Part shown: one piece after another, positions 33,602 to 42,890 of the stretch | Numbering within the stretch: the stretch's first letter is position 1 | Layout: every line of letters begins with the position of its first letter | Position numbers and translations under genes: made by a program | The notes under the pieces: model-generated | Told to the model about the DNA's origin: nothing | The model's database searches: none | What the model saw: only the letters and a program-made list of their open reading frames with translations | Origin: Gemmatimonadota bacterium | GTDB lineage: Bacteria > Gemmatimonadota > Gemmatimonadetes > Palauibacterales > KS3-K002 | Assembly (NCBI GenBank): GCA_020344215.1 | Contig: CP070815.1 | Coordinates: 3,747,471-3,811,470, forward strand | Direction of reading: 5' to 3' | Length of the DNA: 64,000 nt

Positions 33602-36268
33602 GTGACCGTATTCGTCGGGCGCACGCGGGAGTTGGAGCAGCTCGAGAGCCGCCTTGACCGGGCGTTGGCCGGTAAGGGCGGGGTCGTGTTCATCACTGGG
33701 GAGGCGGGAGCGGGGAAGAGCTCACTCAGCGAGCGGTTCCTGGCCGACGTGGCGGGTCGGGCACCTGCGGCCCGCGTGATCACCGCCAGCTGCTCGGAGC
33801 AGTACGGTGCCGGTGAGCCTTACCAGCCGTTCGTGGAAGCCTTCCGCGATCTGGTATCGGGCGACGGGCGGGAGAGCGGCAAGAAGGGCTTCCGCGAGCT
33901 GGCCCGCGAGCTGGCTCCCTACTGGGTGGCGGCCATCCCGGTCGCCGGTGAGGTCATCGCCGCGACGATGCTCACGGCGGCGGAGATCAAGGAGACGCTG
34001 GGCGGGATGAGCGTCGCGGCGCCGCCCAGCGAGGAAGCTCTCTTCTTCCAGTACACCGAGTTGTTCTTTGCCGCGGCCGGCGAGCAGCCGATGGTGCTCT
34101 TCATCGACGACCTGCACTGGGCGGACCGGGCCTCCGTTTCGCTGCTTGCGCACCTGGCGCGGAAGGTGTCGGACAAGCCCGTGCTGATCGTCGGGACCTA
34201 CCGGCCGGCCGACGTCGAGGTTTCCCAACATCCGATCAAGCAGGCGAAGCTCGAGCTGGAGCGCTACGGGGTCGGCGAAGAGCTCGCTCTCGAACCGCTC
34301 GACACGGTCTCTCTGGCGGAGTTAGTTCGCGGCGAGCTGGGCGGCCCGGCGACCCCGGAACTCATGCACCTGCTCGAGCGCCGCGCCGGCACGAACCCGC
34401 TGTTCTTCAGCGAGCTGCTGAGCTGGATGGTCGAGCAGGGTGTCGCGCGGGAGCGGCACGGCGAGTGGGGACTGGCCGAGTCGGCGGAGGAGGTCGAGGT
34501 GCCGCGCTCGGTGGAGAGCGTGATCGAGAAACGGCTGATCCGCTTGGATGAGGATCTCTACCGTGCGCTCGAGTACGCGAGCGTGGAGGGTGACGAGTTC
34601 GACTCGACGCTGCTCGCCGGGTCACTTGGGATGGATGAGCTGGAGCTGGAGGAGCTGATCGATGCGGCGGTGCGGTCGCATCGGCTGGTTCGTTTTTCGG
34701 GGACGCGTGACTTGCCGACGGGCGATCAGACGAGCGTCTACGAGTTCAGCCACACGCTCATTCAGGACGTCCTTCACAGGAACATCCACGGCAAGCGACG
34801 GATCCTGCTCCACCGAAAGATCGCCGAGCTGCTCGAGGAGATCTACGAGGCGGACACCGAGAGCGTCGCCCACAAGCTGGCGCTCCATTACGACGAGGGC
34901 CGAATTCCGGAGCGGGCTTGCCAGTACGCTATGCAAGCCGCGGAACGGGCGAGCCGCGTGTACGCCCACTGGGATGCCATCGCTCTGCTGGAGCGCGCGC
35001 TGAGGAACACCCAGACGGACGAGTGCAGGATCGAGGTACTGGAGCGGTTGGGCGAAGAGAATGAACGTGTCGGCCGCTACACACAGGCGCTGCAGCAGTT
35101 CAACCAGGCGCTGGACGCGGTGGGGTCGGAAGCCGAGCAGATACGTGCGGTTCGCCTGAGACGCAAGCGCGTGCAGGTCGAGCGGCTCCACGGCAGCCGC
35201 TCGGCGGATGAGCTGCTCGGCGAGCTGGAGTCGCTGGCCGAGAGGGCCCGGGCGCTGGGTGAGCGGGCGGAGCTCTGCGAGATCCTCTGGTGTCACAGTG
35301 TGCTGCCGGGTTCTGCGGTCGACGCGGAGCGCGAGGCGCTGGAGATCGCCGCGGGTACGGGGGAGCCGGGGCTCGTGGCGCGGGCGCACTATCTGCTCGC
35401 GCAATCACTTGCGGTCGGAGGTAACCCGGTCGAGGCGATCTCGCACGCCCGGGGGGCGCTGGACTCGTACGCGGAGTACGGTGGCGACATCGAGCTGGCG
35501 AGGTGCCACAACACCCTGGGTATCGCGCACGTCCTGCTCGGCGATTACCAACAAGCCGTCGAGCATTTCGACGCAGCGGCTACCATCTTCGACCGGGCGG
35601 GCGAGCCGGGCGGTGAGGCGATCGTGCGCAACAACCTCGGACCGCTGCTCACCCAGATGGGCGACTGGGATGGTGCCGAGGAGAATCTCGAGGAAGCCGT
35701 GCGCCTCTGTCTGCGTACGGACGCCACGGCGCTTCTGCGGCACCCGCTGGAGAACCTGGCGCGCCTGCACCAAGCGAGAGGGGACGCCGAGGCGGCTCGC
35801 GTGGGCTGGGAGGAGTTGTTGGAGCGAGCGCAGTCGATGGGCTACTGGGACACGGAGATTGTCGCGCGCTGTGGACTGGGTGTGGTGCATCTGGAGGCGG
35901 GCGACTTGGGTAGCGCCGGTGTGGAGCTGGCGGCGGCGCGGCAACTCCTGCCGCAGGAGGAGGAATGGCCCGACTATCGGGAAGACTTGGAGTTGCTGGC
36001 GGCGCGGCTGGCGGCGGCTCGGGGTGACGACGCGGAGGCGCTGGAGATTCTCGAGCAGGCGGAAGCGGCTGTTAGTGATCGCCACGTGTGGGCGACCTAT
36101 CGGCTGTATCATGGAGAGATCTTGAGTCACAGCGATCCGGCGCGAGCGGGGCCGATCGTTCGTGAGGCACTCGATGTGTTCGAGCAACTCGGCGCGGAAC
36201 CGATGCGGCAGCGCGCGGTGGCTCTACTCACGCAACTAGGAGGTAGCGATGGTTCGCCTGTTGGATAG
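33602..36268 (+). CDS. STAND-type ATPase with TPR array
   Basis: An 888-residue cytoplasmic protein starting at GTG. Residues 1-330 are an AAA_16/MalT-like ATPase: VFVGRTRELEQLE, Walker A GEAGAGKSS (about 33-41), Walker B VLFIDDLHWAD (about 161-171), then RAGTNPLFFSELL and a winged-helix segment. Residues about 450-880 are TPRs (ARCHNTLGIAHVLLGDYQQAVEHFDAAATIF is one). Homologues of this layout usually end in a LuxR helix-turn-helix or start with a cyclase or kinase; here both are absent. It overlaps the solute-binding lipoprotein gene by 20 bases, which suggests the two work together. Confidence 0.82.
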   Translation: MTVFVGRTRELEQLESRLDRALAGKGGVVFITGEAGAGKSSLSERFLADVAGRAPAARVITASCSEQYGAGEPYQPFVEAFRDLVSGDGRESGKKGFRELARELAPYWVAAIPVAGEVIAATMLTAAEIKETLGGMSVAAPPSEEALFFQYTELFFAAAGEQPMVLFIDDLHWADRASVSLLAHLARKVSDKPVLIVGTYRPADVEVSQHPIKQAKLELERYGVGEELALEPLDTVSLAELVRGELGGPATPELMHLLERRAGTNPLFFSELLSWMVEQGVARERHGEWGLAESAEEVEVPRSVESVIEKRLIRLDEDLYRALEYASVEGDEFDSTLLAGSLGMDELELEELIDAAVRSHRLVRFSGTRDLPTGDQTSVYEFSHTLIQDVLHRNIHGKRRILLHRKIAELLEEIYEADTESVAHKLALHYDEGRIPERACQYAMQAAERASRVYAHWDAIALLERALRNTQTDECRIEVLERLGEENERVGRYTQALQQFNQALDAVGSEAEQIRAVRLRRKRVQVERLHGSRSADELLGELESLAERARALGERAELCEILWCHSVLPGSAVDAEREALEIAAGTGEPGLVARAHYLLAQSLAVGGNPVEAISHARGALDSYAEYGGDIELARCHNTLGIAHVLLGDYQQAVEHFDAAATIFDRAGEPGGEAIVRNNLGPLLTQMGDWDGAEENLEEAVRLCLRTDATALLRHPLENLARLHQARGDAEAARVGWEELLERAQSMGYWDTEIVARCGLGVVHLEAGDLGSAGVELAAARQLLPQEEEWPDYREDLELLAARLAAARGDDAEALEILEQAEAAVSDRHVWATYRLYHGEILSHSDPARAGPIVREALDVFEQLGAEPMRQRAVALLTQLGGSDGSPVG

Positions 36269-37877
36269 GCAATACTCGACGTGGCTCGCCGGGCTCGCGG
36301 CGCTCTCGCTGCTTGGCTGCGCTGAGCGGGGTGAGCGGGCGTCGACCGATCTGAGTGATGAAGAGAAGGCGGGTGGCCTGGCGGTGGTGTGCTACCAGGC
36401 GGACATCGGGAGCTTGAACGCGTTCGTCTCCCCCGAGTTGGCTGCTGCCGACATCCAGCAGCTGCTGTTCACACCGCTCGTGCTCTACGGTGAGAGCGGC
36501 GAATACCTCCCGTACCTGGCGACCGAGTGGCTTTGGGAGGATGACGGGCGGCGCCTGGTTCTGAACATCCGGAGCGATGTCGTCTGGCACGATGGCACCC
36601 GACTCGGAGTGGAGGACGTGGCCTGGACGTTGAGGGCGGCAGCCGACCCGGAGTACGCGTACTGGGGTGGCGGCGACTTCTTGGCGCTTCGCGACGTCGT
36701 GGTCCGTGATTCAACGACGATCGAGATCGGCTTCTCCGAGCCGATGGTTGCAGGGCTCGAGCCGTTCGTGGGATTGCCGATTCTACCCCGCCATCTGTTG
36801 GGCGATGTGCCGGCCGCCGAGTTCGCGCAGGCGGAGTACCATCGCGCACCGGTGGGGAGCGGCCCGTTCAGCTTCGCGGGGCGCCGGCCGGACGGCGCGG
36901 TCATGTTCGACCGCTTCGATGACTTCCCCCAGGAGCTGGGGCGACCGTATCTGGATAGGATTGTGCTGCGTCCGATCCTGGAGGCGACGACCATCCTTGC
37001 CGAGCTGGAGACGGGTGGCACCGACCTGTGCGTCGTGGGCTCGGGGCTGGCGACGCGGGCGCAGGGCTCGGGCCGCCTGCAGGTGGTGCCGCTGGAACCG
37101 GCCCAGACGCAGGTCATCCCGCTGAACACGCGACAGGCGCCGCTCGACGATGCGCGGGTGCGCCGTGCGATCTCCGCAGCGCTGCGGCGCTCGGAGATAG
37201 CGGCGGCGACGTCGCCGGTGGCGCGGGCGGCGGTGAGCCCGCTACCCGAGGCGAGCCCGTATTTTGATCCGCAGTTCGTGCAGCCGGATGCCGATCGCGA
37301 TCTGGCGAGCTCATTGCTGGATAGCGCCGGTTGGAGGGAGTTCGGCGACGGGCGTCGCAACGCTCAGGGCGAGGAGCTGCGCTTCACGTTGGTGGCACCG
37401 CAGGGGATGGAGACTTCGCTCACTGTGGTGCAGGCTCAGTTGCGGCGGGCGGGCGTCGCAATGGAGTTGAGGCAGATGGAGTGGACCTCTTACGTGGACC
37501 TGCTGCAGAGCCCGGACGACCGACCGGCCGCCATGGCGCTGGGCTTCGCGCCCGAGAAGATCTTCAATCCGGCCTCTGATCTCTACTCGGAGTTCCACAG
37601 CGAAGGGTTCAGTAACCTCGGCTCGTACTCGAGCGTGGAGGTGGATTCGCTGCTCGAGCTGCTGAGGGCTCCGTTGGCCGCGGATGAGCGTCGCGAGATC
37701 TACAGCGAGATCCAGCGGCGCGTGGCGGACGATGTCCCGATGCTCTTCGTCATCAACGTCCCGAGACTGGCGGTCGTCGGGTCGAGGTTGCAGGGGGTGG
37801 AGGTGGACCTCAACGGTCCCTTCGCGTTCGCCTGGCGCTGGTGGATCGCGCCGGCCCAGCGTCGCGTCGGCGGCTGA
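36249..37877 (+). CDS. Family 5 extracellular solute-binding lipoprotein
   Basis: A 542-residue lipoprotein (lipobox LLGC, Cys24) of the DppA/OppA-type SBP_bac_5 family, which binds peptides, nickel or other ligands in the periplasm for ABC importers. Typical features are YLATEWLWEDDGRRLVLNIRSDVVWHDG and VEDVAWTLRAA near the N-terminus, GSGPFSF in the middle and RRAISAALRRSEI later. No permease or ATPase for import is found nearby. Instead the gene is translationally coupled to the STAND ATPase upstream, with a GGAGG site inside that gene. It may work as a ligand sensor or use a distant permease. Confidence 0.85.
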   Translation: MVRLLDRQYSTWLAGLAALSLLGCAERGERASTDLSDEEKAGGLAVVCYQADIGSLNAFVSPELAAADIQQLLFTPLVLYGESGEYLPYLATEWLWEDDGRRLVLNIRSDVVWHDGTRLGVEDVAWTLRAAADPEYAYWGGGDFLALRDVVVRDSTTIEIGFSEPMVAGLEPFVGLPILPRHLLGDVPAAEFAQAEYHRAPVGSGPFSFAGRRPDGAVMFDRFDDFPQELGRPYLDRIVLRPILEATTILAELETGGTDLCVVGSGLATRAQGSGRLQVVPLEPAQTQVIPLNTRQAPLDDARVRRAISAALRRSEIAAATSPVARAAVSPLPEASPYFDPQFVQPDADRDLASSLLDSAGWREFGDGRRNAQGEELRFTLVAPQGMETSLTVVQAQLRRAGVAMELRQMEWTSYVDLLQSPDDRPAAMALGFAPEKIFNPASDLYSEFHSEGFSNLGSYSSVEVDSLLELLRAPLAADERREIYSEIQRRVADDVPMLFVINVPRLAVVGSRLQGVEVDLNGPFAFAWRWWIAPAQRRVGG

Positions 37878-37882
37878 GCCGC

Positions 37883-38161
37883 TCAGAACTTCCGCTTGCG
37901 CGTGATCAGGTTGACCAAGACGACGAGGATCAGCGCGCCGGCGACCGAGGAGACCAGGTTGAGCCGCGCCGGTCCGAGGGGCACGACGAGTGGCTCGTGG
38001 ATACCGAGCTTGGCGGCGACGCCCGGGCCGAGGAAGGCGCCGAGGAAGGCGACGATGAAGGAAACGGGGCAGCCACCGCGCGAGTAGCCGCTGATGAACT
38101 GGCCCAGCGCCGCGCAGGCGGCGGCGACGACGGCGAGGATGCCGAACTCGATGAGGCTCAT
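37883..38161 (-). CDS. GlsB/YeaQ/YmgE-family small membrane protein
   Basis: A 92-residue inner-membrane protein with three predicted TM helices and the glycine-rich pattern of the transglycosylase-associated (GlsB/YeaQ/YmgE) family: FGILAVVAAACAALGQFISGYSRGGCP, then AFLGAFLGPGVAAKLGI. Members are stress-induced, with no known enzymatic activity. It is convergent with the solute-binding protein gene, five bases away, and divergent from the acyl-CoA enzyme gene. Confidence 0.8.
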   Translation of the reverse strand: MSLIEFGILAVVAAACAALGQFISGYSRGGCPVSFIVAFLGAFLGPGVAAKLGIHEPLVVPLGPARLNLVSSVAGALILVVLVNLITRKRKF

Positions 38162-38445
38162 GGCCTACAAAGGTGCAACGGCGGCGTTGCCGAGACAACG
38201 GCCGCCTGAATCGGGGAAGGTTATGCTGCGCCTGTCGGGAGAAGAGTCCCGCCATGGGCCGTCGTCCTGTTTGCCGACGACCCGGACTACCGGCACCTCG
38301 GGCCCTCGCTGAGCCGGTTGTTCCCTCAACGCGATCCTGATCGGACCGACCGTACGGCAGTTTTCTGATAAGCGGAATGATTCCGGCCGGGTCACGGCGG
38401 CGAACGCGCGTGCCCTGGCCTGACTGCGCCCCTACGCTTTAGGTT

Positions 38446-40809
38446 GTGGGTATGGAAGGGTCAAGCGTAGACCCGCAGGAACCGGGCTTTCCGACCGACG
38501 ACCCACGTCTCCTCTCGCTGCTCCCGCTGATCTACGTGGCGTGGTCGGATAGCGACCTGACGCTCGCAGAGTGGAAGGCGATCGCCGACCGGGTCGAGAA
38601 GCTGGATTTGCCGGAGGGCACGAAGCTGCCGGTGCTGGAGCGGTGGCTGAACCCGGATGCGCCACCGGAGCCGGGCGAGTTGCGTAGCCTGTTGAGCACC
38701 ATTCGGCGGTTGGCGGTGGGCCTTCCGGAGGCGACGCGCCGGTCGCTGGCGGATTTGGGCGTCGAGCTGGCCCGGGTAAGTGGCGGCGACGATGCCGGTT
38801 ACTGGTTGCGTCCGGAGGTCAGCGATGCGCTGGCAGATATTGAGGGCGCCTTAGGGGTCGATGCGTCGCGGGCGTGCACGGAGCTGTTGAGCCCCGAGGG
38901 TGTGCGGCCCGAGGGAGCGGACGGGGAGCCGCATGCGACGTTCGATCCGGTGGGGATGTCGAGGTTGTTGGGCGGAGCGTATCGCGCGATGCGAGAGGAG
39001 GTGCTGAGGGTCCTGCGGGCCCCGACCTTCCGGTACGAGTACGGACTCGACCGGACGACCTACCGAGAGCGGGTGATGGACTGGTGTCGCGAGCTGGCGC
39101 GGCACGGGTTCGGTGCTCTGGCCTTGCCGCCGGACTACGGTGGCAAAGGCGACGTCGGCCGTTTCCTCGCCGTGTTCGAGACGTTGGGCTACCACGATCT
39201 CAGCCTCGCTGTGAAATTCGGTGTGCAGTTCGGGCTGTTCGGCGGCAGTGTCAGCAACCTCGGCACGCAGCGCCATCACGAGAAGTATCTGCCCGACATC
39301 GGCTCGCTCGAGTTGCCTGGTTGCTTCGCGATGAGCGAGGCGGCACACGGCTCGAACGTGCGCGACCTCGAGACGGTGGCGTGTTACGACAAGGAAGCCC
39401 GTGAGTTCGTGGTCGACACGCCGACGGGCCGGGCGCGCAAGGTCTATATCGGCAACGCCGCCCGGCACGGCCGGATGGCTGTCGTGTTCGCCCAACTCGA
39501 GATCGGCGATGCGCGCTACGGGGTACATGCCTTTCTGGTGCCGATTCGCGACCGCGAGGGTAAGCTGCGTCAAGGGATCCGCATCAGGGACCACGGAGAG
39601 AAGCTCGGCTTGGGTGGCGTCGATAACGGCTCCATCTGGTTCAATCACGTCCGCATCCCGCGCGAGAACCTGCTGAACCGCTTCGCCTACGTCAGCGCCG
39701 ACGGCGTTTACACGACGACGATCCCCAGCGATGCGAAGCGCTTCTTCACCATGTTGAGTACGCTGGTTGGGGGCCGGATCAGCGTGGCCGCCGCGGCGCT
39801 GAGCGCGGCGAAGTCGGGACTAACCATTGCCGTACGCTACGGGGTGCGCCGTCGACAGTTCGGCCCGGCAGGCGAGCCCGAAGTGCGAATCCTCGACTAC
39901 CGCCTTCACCAGCGGCGCCTAATGCCGCCGCTGGCCACCACCTACGCCATCGATTTCGCCATCAAGCATCTGGTGCGCAGCTTCCTGGCCAGGCGCGCGG
40001 AGATGTCGAGGGAATTGGACGTGCTGGCCGCCGGGCTCAAGGCCTACTCGACCTGGCACAGCGTCGACACGCTGCAAACCTGCCGCGAAGCGTGTGGCGG
40101 TGCCGGCTATTTGGCGGTGAACCGCATCGGCGCGCTCCGCGCCGACACCGACGTCTTCACGACGTTCGAGGGCGACAACACGGTGCTCATGCAGCTCGTG
40201 GCGAAGGCGCTGCTCACCGACTACCAGGGGCAATTCGAGGAGGCGCGGTTCCTGGGCGTGCTCGGACACGTCACCCGGCATGCGGCCCGGGCAATCGTCG
40301 AGCTCAACCCCATCGTCGTCCGGTTGACGGACGAGTCGCACCTCCGTGATCCCGAGTTCCAGATCGGCGCCCTCCGCTACCGCGAGAGCCAGTTGCTGGT
40401 CAGCGCGGCACGGCGATTGAAGAAGCGGATCGACAAGGGGATGGATCCGTTCGCCGCGTTCAACGACTGCCAGGACCACCTGCTCGCTCTGGCGCGCGCC
40501 CACGTCGAGCGTGGGATACTCGAGCAGTTCCACGATGCGATCGAGGACGTGCCCAACGTCCAACTGCAGTCGGTCCTCAGAACGCTGTGCGACCTGTTCG
40601 CGCTATCGCGCATCGAGGCGGACAGCGGCTGGTTCCTCGAGAGCAACTACATCGAGGGCAACAAGGCGAAGGCGATCCGCAAGCTGGTAAACCGCCTGTG
40701 CTATGAGGTTCGACAGCAGGCCGTACCGCTGGTCGATTCTTTCGGGATCCCGGACGAGTTGTTGGGGGCCCCCATCGCGCTGGGAGAGCTCGCGCCGGAA
40801 CCCCCCTGA
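38446..40809 (+). CDS. Acyl-CoA oxidase/dehydrogenase-like flavoenzyme with N-terminal extension
   Basis: A 787-residue flavoprotein of the acyl-CoA dehydrogenase/oxidase superfamily. The core at about 200-640 shows CFAMSEAAHGSNVRDLET, the FAD region KVYIGNAARHGRMAVVFA, GLGGVDNGSIWFNHVRIPRENLLN, and the glutamate-bearing ACGGAGYLAVNRIG...TTFEGDN region of acyl-CoA oxidases. The C-terminal roughly 150 residues fit an ACOX-like helical end. The N-terminal 130 residues (LIYVAWSDSDLTLAEWKAIADRV) resemble a TerB-like helical domain. It oxidises acyl-CoA to the trans-2-enoyl-CoA; the electron acceptor is unclear. The start is GTG 38446 or ATG 38452. Confidence 0.85.
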   Translation: MGMEGSSVDPQEPGFPTDDPRLLSLLPLIYVAWSDSDLTLAEWKAIADRVEKLDLPEGTKLPVLERWLNPDAPPEPGELRSLLSTIRRLAVGLPEATRRSLADLGVELARVSGGDDAGYWLRPEVSDALADIEGALGVDASRACTELLSPEGVRPEGADGEPHATFDPVGMSRLLGGAYRAMREEVLRVLRAPTFRYEYGLDRTTYRERVMDWCRELARHGFGALALPPDYGGKGDVGRFLAVFETLGYHDLSLAVKFGVQFGLFGGSVSNLGTQRHHEKYLPDIGSLELPGCFAMSEAAHGSNVRDLETVACYDKEAREFVVDTPTGRARKVYIGNAARHGRMAVVFAQLEIGDARYGVHAFLVPIRDREGKLRQGIRIRDHGEKLGLGGVDNGSIWFNHVRIPRENLLNRFAYVSADGVYTTTIPSDAKRFFTMLSTLVGGRISVAAAALSAAKSGLTIAVRYGVRRRQFGPAGEPEVRILDYRLHQRRLMPPLATTYAIDFAIKHLVRSFLARRAEMSRELDVLAAGLKAYSTWHSVDTLQTCREACGGAGYLAVNRIGALRADTDVFTTFEGDNTVLMQLVAKALLTDYQGQFEEARFLGVLGHVTRHAARAIVELNPIVVRLTDESHLRDPEFQIGALRYRESQLLVSAARRLKKRIDKGMDPFAAFNDCQDHLLALARAHVERGILEQFHDAIEDVPNVQLQSVLRTLCDLFALSRIEADSGWFLESNYIEGNKAKAIRKLVNRLCYEVRQQAVPLVDSFGIPDELLGAPIALGELAPEPP

Positions 40810-40871
40810 GGTGGCTAGGGCGGTTGTCTTTGGCCTGCCAGGCCGGGAACAGGGCAGAAGAGATGTAAACG

Positions 40872-40907
40872 AGACGCCGCCAGGCTTCGGTCACCCTGGC
40901 GGCGTCT
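40872..40907 (+). terminator. Strong bidirectional terminator hairpin
   Basis: A perfect 13-bp stem, AGACGCCGCCAGG and CCTGGCGGCGTCT, with a 10-base loop (CTTCGGTCAC), follows the acyl-CoA enzyme gene by about 60 bases. TCT follows on the plus strand. Confidence 0.85.
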
Positions 40908-41085
40908 TCTATGGAGTCGGAGGCTCGTCCGTTATCGGCTGCAACGCTCCCACAGCGGGCAGGTGGGACAGCTGAGGTAGTCTTCGTCAGTTCAAGACAG
41001 TCTGGAAGCGCGAGCTCCCGAACGAGCCTCCGGTAGAATTGTCAAATAGCGCTGTCTCTCCGAATCCCCTCCGCGATCCCCGCGG

Positions 41086-41193
41086 TCAGAGGTACCCGAC
41101 GATCAGATAGATCACCGTGGTCAGGATCACCAGCAACCCGGCGAGTTTTTCGAGACGCTCGGGTGCGGCCAGGATCTTGGCTTTCGTTCTCAT
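41086..41193 (-). CDS. Tiny single-TM protein (35 residues)
   Basis: The minus strand encodes 35 residues: a basic N-terminus (MRTKAKILAAPERLEK) and one C-terminal transmembrane helix (LAGLLVILTTVIYLIVGYL). There is no clear Shine-Dalgarno site, so expression is unproven, but the charge-then-helix layout is unlikely by chance. It is divergent from the BTAD regulator at 41487, and the phased repeats lie between them. This mirrors the 38-residue TM protein opposite the second BTAD gene. Seven bases before its ATG is a word, ATCTACGTGACAGG on the plus strand, that recurs with one mismatch at 46546-46559. Confidence 0.45.
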   Translation of the reverse strand: MRTKAKILAAPERLEKLAGLLVILTTVIYLIVGYL

Positions 41194-41262
41194 GCTGTCA
41201 TCTACGTGACAGGGCAAGGAGAGGTTCGTCGCACAGTTACATGGCCAATGATAGACGGGGCG

Positions 41263-41337
41263 AATCAGGTGGCGGTCAGGTGGGTATCAGGTTGAGGGGG
41301 TGTCTATCAGGCAGCTATCAGGTGGCTATCATGTGCG
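41263..41337 (+). promoter_or_regulatory. Six 11-bp-phased direct repeats, SARP-type operator candidate
   Basis: Six units read AATCAGGTGGC (41263), GGTCAGGTGGG (41274), TATCAGGTTGA (41285), then after 9 bp TATCAGGCAGC (41305), TATCAGGTGGC (41316) and TATCATGTGCG (41327). Within each triplet the spacing is exactly 11 bp. SARP regulators are known to bind heptamers repeated every 11 bp. The array lies between the tiny TM gene and the BTAD gene at 41487, in the orientation of the latter. The rest of 40908-41262 and 41338-41486 holds no gene apart from the tiny one. Confidence 0.7.
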
Positions 41338-41486
41338 CGACGAACGCTTGTTTCCGGGGCGAGCAGGCTGGCTGACTTGTGATGAGGGGGGCGGAGGGTC
41401 AAATTTTGGAAGATCCGCTACGAGGAGAGGACCCCGCATGCTCGGGTCGCCGGCCCTGTCAGGCGGCCGGGTCGGGCTGAGGCGAT

Positions 41487-42854
41487 ATGATCAAGATACA
41501 GACACTGGGGCGGACATCGGTGGCGGTGGCCGGCGAGCCGTTGTCCGGGGAAGCGGCCTGGCCGAAGTCGCTGGCGCTGCTGGTGTACATGGCGCGTGAG
41601 CCGGGCCCGGATCGACGGGACGAGATTCTGGGCGTCCTGTGGCCTGATCGTGACGAGAAGAGGGCGCGGCGTGCGCTGAATCAGCTGCTTTACACGCTTC
41701 GCAAGTCGAGCCCGGAGCTGACGCTGGAGAGCGTGGAGGACGCCGTCGACTTTGGGCGCGAGGTGTGGCTTGATGTAGAGGAATTCGAGCGGCGGCTGGA
41801 GGCCGGGGATCTGAAGGGGGCGGTGGAGCTGTATGAGGGCCCGTTCTTGGCCGACCTGGCGGTGAGCGAGCCGGATTTCGACCATTGGGCGGACCGGCAG
41901 CGTGCGGACCTGCAACGGAAGTTCCGTAAGGCGGCGCTGGAGCTGGCGGGGCAGGCCCGCGAGGAGGGCGACCTGGACGGCGCGGTGGCGTACTGTCGGC
42001 GGCTGGTGGATTCGGATCCACTGGACGACGAGGCGCAGCACCTGCTGATCGAGTCGTTGTACCTGCACGGGGACCGGCTGGCGGCGCTACGCCAGTTCGA
42101 GGTCTACCGGGACCTGCTGGCGCGGGAGCTGGAGGTCGAGCCGCTGGAGCACACGCGGGAGCTGGTGGATCGGATCCGCGATGAGCCACAGCCGGGCGAA
42201 GGCGAGCTCGAGCCGGAAGTGGCGGTGGAGGGTGAGGCGCGGCGGCGGGGGGAGGCCGTTGAGGAGGCCGCCAAGCCGAAGCCGGGAGGCCGAGGGGCGC
42301 CGAGTCGCCGGGACTTGATCGTTGCAGGCTCGGTCGCGGTGGTGGCGGTGCTGGCCATCATATTCTGGCCCTGGCGGCCCGGGGCGCCGGGCGGCGCCGG
42401 GCGCGAGGTCGTCACGGCAGAGTCGTTGCGTGTCGCTGTGCTCCCGTTCTGGCCCCATGGTCTAGGAGACGAAGACCAGGGTCTATCGGCGGGTGTGGCG
42501 CAGCTTTTAGCCATCAACCTCGAGGAGAGCGGGTCGCTTGAGGTGGTACCACACCGCGTGGTACTCGAGGCCTGGGAGCGAGCCGGCTTCAGCGACGCGA
42601 CCGCCTTCAACGCCGCGACGCTGGGCGCGCTCGCCGGTGACATGCGAGCGACGTCGCTGCTGTTGGGTGACCTTCATGCGAGCGGCGACGAGTTCCGGAT
42701 CGTGGCCGAGCTGATAGGCGGGCGGACCGGCGCCGTGCTGGCGCGGGCAGACGTGCGCGGGCCGCGCGACAATCTCTTCGCTCTGCTTGACGAGCTCGCC
42801 GTGTCGCTGGCCGAGGACGTACGGGCCGCGGCGGATACGGCGGGCGGGCGGTGA
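41487..42854 (+). CDS. Membrane-tethered SARP-like regulator (wHTH-BTAD-TM)
   Basis: A 455-residue protein. Residues 1-95 are an OmpR-type winged helix of the SARP kind (KIQTLGRTSVAVAGEPL; WPKSLALLVYMA; RRALNQLLYTLRK). Residues about 96-235 are the BTAD helical domain (LYEGPFLADL; FRKAALELAGQARE). A Pro/Glu-rich linker leads to one TM helix (about 278-295), and the last 150 residues (LRVAVLPFWPHGLGDEDQGLSAGVAQLLA) form a FlgO-like alpha/beta domain predicted to be periplasmic. This is a ToxR/CadC-like layout: DNA-binding inside, sensor outside. It may bind the phased repeats upstream. Known SARPs are soluble. Confidence 0.85.
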   Translation: MIKIQTLGRTSVAVAGEPLSGEAAWPKSLALLVYMAREPGPDRRDEILGVLWPDRDEKRARRALNQLLYTLRKSSPELTLESVEDAVDFGREVWLDVEEFERRLEAGDLKGAVELYEGPFLADLAVSEPDFDHWADRQRADLQRKFRKAALELAGQAREEGDLDGAVAYCRRLVDSDPLDDEAQHLLIESLYLHGDRLAALRQFEVYRDLLARELEVEPLEHTRELVDRIRDEPQPGEGELEPEVAVEGEARRRGEAVEEAAKPKPGGRGAPSRRDLIVAGSVAVVAVLAIIFWPWRPGAPGGAGREVVTAESLRVAVLPFWPHGLGDEDQGLSAGVAQLLAINLEESGSLEVVPHRVVLEAWERAGFSDATAFNAATLGALAGDMRATSLLLGDLHASGDEFRIVAELIGGRTGAVLARADVRGPRDNLFALLDELAVSLAEDVRAAADTAGGR

Positions 42855-42890
42855 TCCGCCGCGTGCCCCGTCTTCGACGTCGGGCTACGT

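Noticed and set aside
41263-41337. CRISPR-like array
   Set aside because: Units are 11 bp with no spacers; the phasing fits a protein operator.
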